A stretch of 64,000 nt of DNA, taken from assembly GCF_004340975.1 (NCBI RefSeq), contig NZ_SLXA01000001.1:108915-172914 (forward strand), written 5' to 3'. Position 1 is the first letter of the stretch, and every line of letters starts with the position of its first letter. The stretch comes from Frisingicoccus caecimuris (GTDB taxonomy: Bacteria; Bacillota; Clostridia; Lachnospirales; Lachnospiraceae). Shown here in pieces: positions 59,148-64,000 of the stretch. Both the position numbers and the translations under genes were made by a program. The notes under the pieces are model-generated. The model was not told the DNA's origin. It worked only from the letters and a program-made list of their open reading frames with translations, and ran no database searches.

Positions 59148-61124
59148 CTAATCTTTCATATAATACGTGCTTTCAAATCCAGCGCCTTTTAGTATCAGTC
59201 CTGGCGCCCAAGGTATCGGCTCGGCCATCAGGTCGCATATCTCGTCCACAGATACATCCATCGGTGCGTCGATGATAACCTCATCGTGGACGTGAAAGAC
59301 CACCTGTAATCCTTTATCATCGATCCGTTTTAATGTTTCAGCCAGGCAGTCTCTTGCAATGGCCTGGACGATATTTTCCGTCATCTTCCCGCCATAGGTG
59401 GAAGAGATCTCCCATTTGTGTGTCTGCTGTCCGACAGAATAGTAATGAACAGCCATTTTCCCGAACTGGTTTTCCTGCAGGAAAGGCCTTGGGTAAAAAA
59501 GCTTTCGACCACTCGGGAGCCGTACTGTCAGGAAACACTGACCATAGATCATATCCCCTTCCAGTGAAAATATGAGGCCGTTGATCGCCTGAGACTGCGC
59601 CGTCTGCATCACCGCAAGCGCTGCCTGTTCGATCTTATACCACAGATCACAGATACGCCGATTTGCACTCCGCCACCGGTGGACGATATCCGGAAGCTCT
59701 TCTTCCGTAAGTCCCATGCTGAGCGCCCCCATTGCGATCAGGGCATTGACGCCGCCCTGATAGCCCAATGCGAGTGTCGCCACCTTACCTTTTTGACGTA
59801 AGCCGTATTCCGGATTCCCCTTACTTATCTTTTCTACCGGGACGTGGAACATCTGTGACGCTGTTGCCTCGTAGATCTTCCCATGCGTTGCAAACACTTC
59901 ATTCACCCACTGTTCCCCGGCCAGCCAGGCGATAACGCGGGCTTCGATCGCTGAAAAATCCGCCACGACAAACTTGTGGTTTTCTGATGGTATGAAGGCT
60001 GTCCGGATCAGCTGAGAGAGGGTATCCGGAACATTCCCGTACAGGATCCTTATCCCCTCATAGTTTTTCGCCTTTACAAGATTTCTGGCGCCATCCAATG
60101 TTTTTATATAATTTCTGGGAAGGTTCTGCATCTGCACTAAACGTCCGGCCCACCGGCCCGTCCGGTTGGCCCCATAATACTGGGTAAGTCCCCGTACGCG
60201 ATCGTCATCGCCTTTGGCCGTTTCCATTGCCACATACTTCTTAATTGAAGTCTTCCCAAGCTGTTGGCGTATCTCAAGCACTCTTCGTGGCCCGCTGGAT
60301 ATATTGTTTTTTAACACTTCTTCTACAGTGGCCTTCTGGAGATTTGGAATATCCAGACCAGAATCCTTGAGCCACGCAAGAAGCTGTGCCGTGCTGTTCG
60401 GATTTGGCAGACCGGTGAGCTGGTAAGCTTCGTCGATGAGTCTCTGGGAACTTATGGCGTCCACTATAAGGGCTCCGGATATCAGTTCTTTATCGACACG
60501 CACGCCGTAAGCATTCATCCGGACATCCATCTGCCAGAGCCGGACTTCATCTTCCGGCATCGGGAACAGGGAAAGCCGCTGCAATATCTCATGCTCCGTG
60601 ACGACATCTTGCTTACAATACTCCTTAAACAACGTCCATTTTTCAGGTGCATGCTTTGGAAGATTCCACGTCCGCCCGCCGTTTGTTTTTGTCGGTTTAC
60701 ACGGTACACAAAAATACCGGATAAGGGCCTTGCCCACAGACAGCTTTTGTTTATCTTGTGGGAGCCCGATGGCCTTGCCCGTGGCATCCAATCCGGCCGT
60801 ATACCCGCAATACAGGCCGTGAGCCATCGTACACCGCCACTGCTCCAATGGCGTCTCATATCCGGCCTGATTCAGGCAATACCACTCGAAAGCCGCGTTA
60901 TATGCATGTTTTTGCACATATGGATTCGATAAACATGCTTTGATAAACTCAGGTATTTTTTCGCCACACGCCAGGTCAACGATCTCCACTGGAGAGTCAT
61001 CCATTTGATAAGCGAATAAAAGTATCCCAAAATCTTTATCCTGGGCATATCGGTAAAGTCCTGTCTTTCCAATATCGGCGCTGCTCTTTGTTTCAATATC
61101 TATACTCAGATGTCTGATTACCAT
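59148..61124 (-). CDS. phage family A DNA polymerase
   Basis: A 658-aa protein from ATG 61124 after AGGTGAT. It has an N-terminal 3'-5' exonuclease (HLSIDIETKSSADI, then KHAYNAAFEWYCL) and a polymerase domain with motif A VVADFSAIEARVIAWLAGE, motif B RQKGKVATLALGYQGG and motif C VVFHVHDEV. There is no 5' nuclease domain, unlike the host polA at the left end of the window. It replicates the phage genome together with the VapE protein encoded 14 bp downstream. Confidence 0.95.
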   Translation of the reverse strand: MVIRHLSIDIETKSSADIGKTGLYRYAQDKDFGILLFAYQMDDSPVEIVDLACGEKIPEFIKACLSNPYVQKHAYNAAFEWYCLNQAGYETPLEQWRCTMAHGLYCGYTAGLDATGKAIGLPQDKQKLSVGKALIRYFCVPCKPTKTNGGRTWNLPKHAPEKWTLFKEYCKQDVVTEHEILQRLSLFPMPEDEVRLWQMDVRMNAYGVRVDKELISGALIVDAISSQRLIDEAYQLTGLPNPNSTAQLLAWLKDSGLDIPNLQKATVEEVLKNNISSGPRRVLEIRQQLGKTSIKKYVAMETAKGDDDRVRGLTQYYGANRTGRWAGRLVQMQNLPRNYIKTLDGARNLVKAKNYEGIRILYGNVPDTLSQLIRTAFIPSENHKFVVADFSAIEARVIAWLAGEQWVNEVFATHGKIYEATASQMFHVPVEKISKGNPEYGLRQKGKVATLALGYQGGVNALIAMGALSMGLTEEELPDIVHRWRSANRRICDLWYKIEQAALAVMQTAQSQAINGLIFSLEGDMIYGQCFLTVRLPSGRKLFYPRPFLQENQFGKMAVHYYSVGQQTHKWEISSTYGGKMTENIVQAIARDCLAETLKRIDDKGLQVVFHVHDEVIIDAPMDVSVDEICDLMAEPIPWAPGLILKGAGFESTYYMKD

Positions 61125-61167
61125 TGTTATCACCTATTAAACAAAGGGGCCTAAAGCCCCTTATCTC

Positions 61168-61803
61168 TTAAAATGGAAGTCCTGTAATGGGATTGATTCC
61201 AGATACAGGCTGTTGTGGCATTCCCGCGCCGGCCGCATAGTTCTGAGCTGCAGGCTGCTGAGGCGCCCCGAATGCCTGTGCTGCAGATACATGCCCGCCG
61301 CCTAAAACTTCGCCGTCTTTAAGCTTCTGCACCGGCCCGAGTCCGCACCCGATACCTTTTTTACCACCGAAAGAATAGGGATAAAACGTCACATTTACCC
61401 GGCCATAGATCCCACTGTAAACTTCGGACTGATTGATGATCGGATTTCCTACTTTATCTACGATTTCCGGCGGATAATCTACTTTTGCACTGGCTGTGAA
61501 CACCCAATGTCCTTTACACTCCGGTCCAAAAGGCATCCCGTCCGATGGCCGCACACCATCTCCGTCATAGACCGGTGTCGGGACCACCGGTGGGCACTGA
61601 CCATTCCATTTCTCGGTCACGCCGCGCTGCTTAGCCGCTTCGATCGCCGCATTAATGCGCCCCATCGTCGCCGTGTCCGTCTTCGGCACTAAGACCGTAG
61701 CACTGAACTTTTCCTCCTGTCCCTGCATTGCTGCGTATGGTTTGAACAGATGTACATAACTCAATCTCACTTCTCCTGTAGTCACATTGCAAATATTATC
61801 CAT
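61168..61803 (-). CDS. DUF2815 family single-strand-binding-like protein
   Basis: A 211-aa protein with an OB-like core: VRLSYVHLFKPYAAM, KFSATVLVPKTDTAT, and YSGIYGRVNVTFYPYSFGG. A Gly/Ala/Gln/Pro-rich flexible tail (about residues 165-200) ends in PITGLPF, the sort of acidic-free but hydrophobic tip used for protein contacts. DUF2815 proteins accompany DUF2800 and family A polymerases in phage replication modules and are thought to act as ssDNA-binding proteins. Confidence 0.85.
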   Translation of the reverse strand: MDNICNVTTGEVRLSYVHLFKPYAAMQGQEEKFSATVLVPKTDTATMGRINAAIEAAKQRGVTEKWNGQCPPVVPTPVYDGDGVRPSDGMPFGPECKGHWVFTASAKVDYPPEIVDKVGNPIINQSEVYSGIYGRVNVTFYPYSFGGKKGIGCGLGPVQKLKDGEVLGGGHVSAAQAFGAPQQPAAQNYAAGAGMPQQPVSGINPITGLPF

Positions 61804-61822
61804 AATGATCTTCCTCTCTTTC

Positions 61823-63004
61823 TCACTGGTCTACGCCGCTCGGAGCAAAAGCTTCTGCAGCTGATACTTTATTCGTAATCGCCGGCCTTTTATCCGATGA
61901 CCTCACTAAGGCCGGCTTTCCAGGCCGCTTAACGACCATATCGCCCACCAGCCCATTAAATTCTTTTTTACCAACAACTTTTTCAACTTGGGCCAATGTC
62001 AACGGCCGTTCTTCCCAGAGCATGGCTCTGTCTACGCCTTGTTCCTGCAGCATTTCAAAAGCCTTGTCCATGTCTGTCCAATCCCGTGAACCCCGTCCTT
62101 CTACTGCTTTCCATCCCGGCACATCACCTCCGGCCAGACATTCCGATAACGCCCACTCCTGTAGATCCTTCTGGTACTTTACTACGTCCTCAAGCTCAGC
62201 CAGCCGCTTTCCGGCTTCCACTGCACTGATGAGCGGCGGGAGTTCCCCGATATCAAATGCCTTTTTGACATTGTGATCCGAACGTGCCCGGCATCTCGCT
62301 TTTGCCCGGCAGAATCGGCAGGTGTCCGTTCCCGGCGCATAATCGCCTTCGCCCTTCCAGGCAAGCGCTGCCCTCTCTCTGACATACTCGCCCCACTTTA
62401 ACAACGCTTCAACGGTATACTCCCATTCGGAGATGTTGTCCAGTCTCGGCTGTACGATCGACATGCGGATGTGCTTGATCGGATAAAGCATCTTATAAGC
62501 CTCATAAGCACCAAGAGCGTATAAAGATAACTGGGCGTTTTCCTCGGCGGATACCATTACGCCTTTGCCATATTTAAAATCAATGACGTGAAGCGTTTCC
62601 CCGCTGATCAGGATACAGTCAGCTGTCCCAAATCCGTCCGGCACATAAGCGCTGTAATCCACCCGCATTTCAATGACCGCATATGGGGCGGACTCTAAAG
62701 AGAGCGCTGTCTGTTTGATATAGTCCAGATATTCATTTGTATACCGGTCCATCTCATCCTGCCACAGAGCTTCTTTCTTGAGCTTATTCAGCCGCCGGGT
62801 ATACTTCTGTCGTCCAAAGTCCACGGTGTAAAAATAGTGCCGCACCTTTATTTCGGCAAGCTCATGGGCCAGAGTCCCTTCTGCCGCTGACTCTGATGCC
62901 GTATCCGGAAACTGTTCTTCCAGCCGGGCACTCGGCGGGCACATCAGCCATCGATGCGCCGCGGAAGCGCTCAACACTGCATGCTTACGCCCTTCATGAT
63001 TCAT
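61823..63004 (-). CDS. DUF2800 family nuclease (RecB/Cas4-like)
   Basis: A 393-aa protein. The PD-(D/E)xK core shows EGTLAHELAEIKVRHY, DGFGTADCILISG and LHVIDFKYGKGVMV. A Cys near the N-terminus (WLMCPPSA) and the cluster TCRFCRAKARCRA (C-x2-C-x5-C) form a probable 4Fe-4S site as in Cas4/AddB-type nucleases. It is probably a DNA exonuclease for phage recombination or replication together with the DUF2815 protein encoded 19 bp downstream. Confidence 0.88.
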   Translation of the reverse strand: MNHEGRKHAVLSASAAHRWLMCPPSARLEEQFPDTASESAAEGTLAHELAEIKVRHYFYTVDFGRQKYTRRLNKLKKEALWQDEMDRYTNEYLDYIKQTALSLESAPYAVIEMRVDYSAYVPDGFGTADCILISGETLHVIDFKYGKGVMVSAEENAQLSLYALGAYEAYKMLYPIKHIRMSIVQPRLDNISEWEYTVEALLKWGEYVRERAALAWKGEGDYAPGTDTCRFCRAKARCRARSDHNVKKAFDIGELPPLISAVEAGKRLAELEDVVKYQKDLQEWALSECLAGGDVPGWKAVEGRGSRDWTDMDKAFEMLQEQGVDRAMLWEERPLTLAQVEKVVGKKEFNGLVGDMVVKRPGKPALVRSSDKRPAITNKVSAAEAFAPSGVDQ

Positions 63005-63393
63005 ATCTGAGCCCCCAATCCGCGCAGAGCCGTGGCAAAAGCACCGTATTGTTCCACCGGCAGCTCTGGGAGAGAATTCACGCCAAACTGTACCAGGAGC
63101 TGTTGAAGCTCAGCTTGATGCCCGCTGTTCATCAGCGCCATTCCTGCCCGCGCAAGATCATCCATAGAATATGTAGTTGCTGAAGTCGGTACCGCGGCAG
63201 CTGGAGCCTGCTGCACCGGCGGAGCTGCCTGCGTCTGTACCGGAACTACTGGCGGAACCGGGGCCTGCTGCGGCGCTTGAACCGATGGCTCTGTTGCAGG
63301 GCTCCCCGACGGCACCTCTGGTGTCGCTACATAGGTTTTGTCAATAAACTCTTTCATTTCCTCTAATGAATCAAATGTTACGTGAATCTGCAT
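63001..63393 (-). CDS. phage protein with Pro/Ala/Gln-rich linker, unknown
   Basis: A 130-aa protein in three parts: a short N-terminal alpha/beta segment (MQIHVTFDSLEEMKEFIDK), a disordered linker rich in Pro, Ala, Gln and Val (about residues 25-70), and a helical C-terminal domain (YSMDDLARAGMALMNSG, LLVQFGVNSLPELP). It overlaps the DUF2800 gene by 4 bp, so it belongs to the replication and recombination module. The flexible linker suggests a tethering role; no function is assigned. Confidence 0.65.
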   Translation of the reverse strand: MQIHVTFDSLEEMKEFIDKTYVATPEVPSGSPATEPSVQAPQQAPVPPVVPVQTQAAPPVQQAPAAAVPTSATTYSMDDLARAGMALMNSGHQAELQQLLVQFGVNSLPELPVEQYGAFATALRGLGAQI

Positions 63394-63394
63394 G

Positions 63395-63640
63395 TTAATT
63401 ATCCTCCCTCTGTAAATTCTTTAATATGGTTTCTGCGATCTCTTCCCCTTGTCTGGTTTCAAGTTCTTCATCCGTGAATTTTGATAACTCGTATATCGCA
63501 TCCATCGCTTTGCTCGCCAGCATTCCACCAAAAGCATTTTCAAGTACTTCTCGTACACCTTTTGCAATTGCAACAAACTGATCCGTGATTTCCGTTAGAT
63601 CTCCACTGATTTTCACACTTTCTTTATCTGCTTTAATCAT
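63395..63640 (-). CDS. small acidic phage protein, unknown
   Basis: An 81-aa helical protein (GDLTEITDQFVAIAKGVREV and FTDEELETRQGEEIAETIL, with an acidic bias). It sits 1 bp before the linker protein gene and 11 bp after the repeat protein gene, in the early operon. No motif is recognised. Confidence 0.6.
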   Translation of the reverse strand: MIKADKESVKISGDLTEITDQFVAIAKGVREVLENAFGGMLASKAMDAIYELSKFTDEELETRQGEEIAETILKNLQREDN

Positions 63641-63651
63641 TTACTTTCTCC

Positions 63652-64000
63652 TTATTCTACCTCCACAAATTTTCCGTCTATCAATTTATAAAAAGTATCC
63701 GGTTTAATGGTCTCTCCATCCACTTTTGCTGACTGTACATCAACAATGTGATATTCTCCATCAATGCGCTTCCATTCCGACAGCACCAGATAGCATCCTA
63801 AAGCTCCTTTCGCCTTACTATCACAGCCAACAGCCATAGCAACGCTCTCTTTTCCTGTAACTGTGGCTGCTGACCGGTCCCCGGTATTCGTCGCTGCTGA
63901 CCGGTCCCCGGTATTCGTCGCTGCTGACCGGTCCCCGGTATTCGTCGCTGCTGACTGGTATCCGGTATTCGTCGCTGCTGACCGGTCCCCGGTATTCGTG
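63652..64000 (-). CDS. phage protein with tandem 9-residue repeats (5' end outside window)
   Basis: The frame ends at 63652 and is open to the right window edge. Before the C-terminal part (VAMAVGCDSKAKGALGCYLVLSEW, then YHIVDVQSAKVDGETIKPDTFY, each segment typical of a known phage repeat protein) it reads five copies of TNTGDRSAA, one varied to TNTGYQSAA. A start at the internal ATG 63837 would give only 61 aa and is probably not the true one. The product resembles DUF7666-like proteins that carry long ATG/NTG-type repeats. Function is unknown. Confidence 0.7.
   Translation of the reverse strand, partial: TNTGDRSAATNTGYQSAATNTGDRSAATNTGDRSAATNTGDRSAATVTGKESVAMAVGCDSKAKGALGCYLVLSEWKRIDGEYHIVDVQSAKVDGETIKPDTFYKLIDGKFVEVE
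63865..63999. repeat. five tandem 27-bp repeats
   Basis: Five units at 63865-63891, 63892-63918, 63919-63945, 63946-63972 and 63973-63999. Three are identical, the first differs at one base, and the fourth at three. The array may continue beyond the window. Confidence 0.95.

Larger units (their letters stand above)
31419..64000. mobile_element. siphophage-type prophage (left end in window, right end outside)
   Basis: About 32.6 kb of minus-strand phage genes in the classical order replication, late regulator, terminase, portal, head, tail, lysis when read right to left. The left boundary is set by tRNA-Arg. Integrase, excisionase and repressor are not seen and should lie beyond 64000. Every structural module needed for a long non-contractile tail is present without an obvious frameshift, so the phage may be intact. 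Confidence 0.92.

Noticed and set aside
63652..63837. A 61-aa gene starting at ATG 63837
   Set aside because: The frame is open far upstream with in-frame tandem repeats and no ribosome site precedes this ATG, so it is the C-terminal part of a longer protein.
63865..63999. CRISPR array suggested by regular 27-bp repeats
   Set aside because: The units are contiguous without spacers and keep an open reading frame, so it is a coding tandem repeat.

Overview
The window is a chromosomal segment of a low-GC Gram-positive anaerobe, most likely a Lachnospiraceae-type Clostridia. The evidence is consensus sigma-A promoters of the TTGACA-17-TATAAT type, purine-rich ribosome binding sites, the smpB-ssrA pair, the nifS/nifU-type Fe-S pair under an IscR-like regulator, and families typical of that group (DHHW, DUF975, DUF6076). 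Species cannot be fixed from the sequence alone.

Left part (1-31.4 kb): host core genome, almost all on the minus strand. It begins inside polA and continues with a zinc-finger membrane protein, an MBOAT/DHHW cell-envelope acylation pair, a PAP2-type membrane protein, a MerR regulator with a YbjQ protein, tRNA-Leu(CAA), tRNA-Ala(CGC), a DUF6076/Cys-rich/NfuA group, tRNA-Glu(CTC), cfa and a YyaL thioredoxin-domain protein. Next come tmRNA (tag ANEDYALAA), smpB, rnr, secG and the lower-glycolysis genes gpmI, tpiA, pgk and gap. A Zn/Cd-type P1B-ATPase with its own HMA protein is inserted between gpmI and tpiA. hisJ is the only host protein gene on the plus strand. After it follow a DUF975 protein, the operon iscR-nifS-nifU-mnmA (Fe-S assembly and tRNA thiolation), and rluF-ligA.

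Right part (31.4-64 kb): a siphophage-type prophage beside tRNA-Arg(CCG), all genes on the minus strand. Read in transcription order (right to left) it holds a 27-bp-repeat protein, DUF2800 and DUF2815 proteins, a family A DNA polymerase, a VapE-type primase-helicase, a cluster of ACTACA repeats, a VRR-NUC nuclease, an SNF2 helicase, small proteins and a sigma-like late regulator. A tRNA-like RNA and an AT-rich two-gene cassette with its own promoter and terminator follow. Then come terminase, portal, a minor capsid protein with a nuclease-like C-terminus and a small acidic partner, scaffold, a capsid protein with an Ig-like C-terminal domain, connectors, tail tube, chaperones, a 1308-aa tape measure, baseplate and tip proteins, and holin/endolysin. 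The integrase and repressor are not visible and should lie right of 64 kb.

The best candidates for undescribed biology are: (1) the capsid-linked toxin-like domain with its acidic candidate immunity protein, followed by two mutually exclusive hairpins; (2) the autonomous membrane-protein cassette at 51.76-52.81 kb; (3) the tRNA-like RNA with an enlarged anticodon loop; (4) the ACTACA repeat cluster next to the primase. Function was assigned from recognisable motifs and gene order only; no database search was run.
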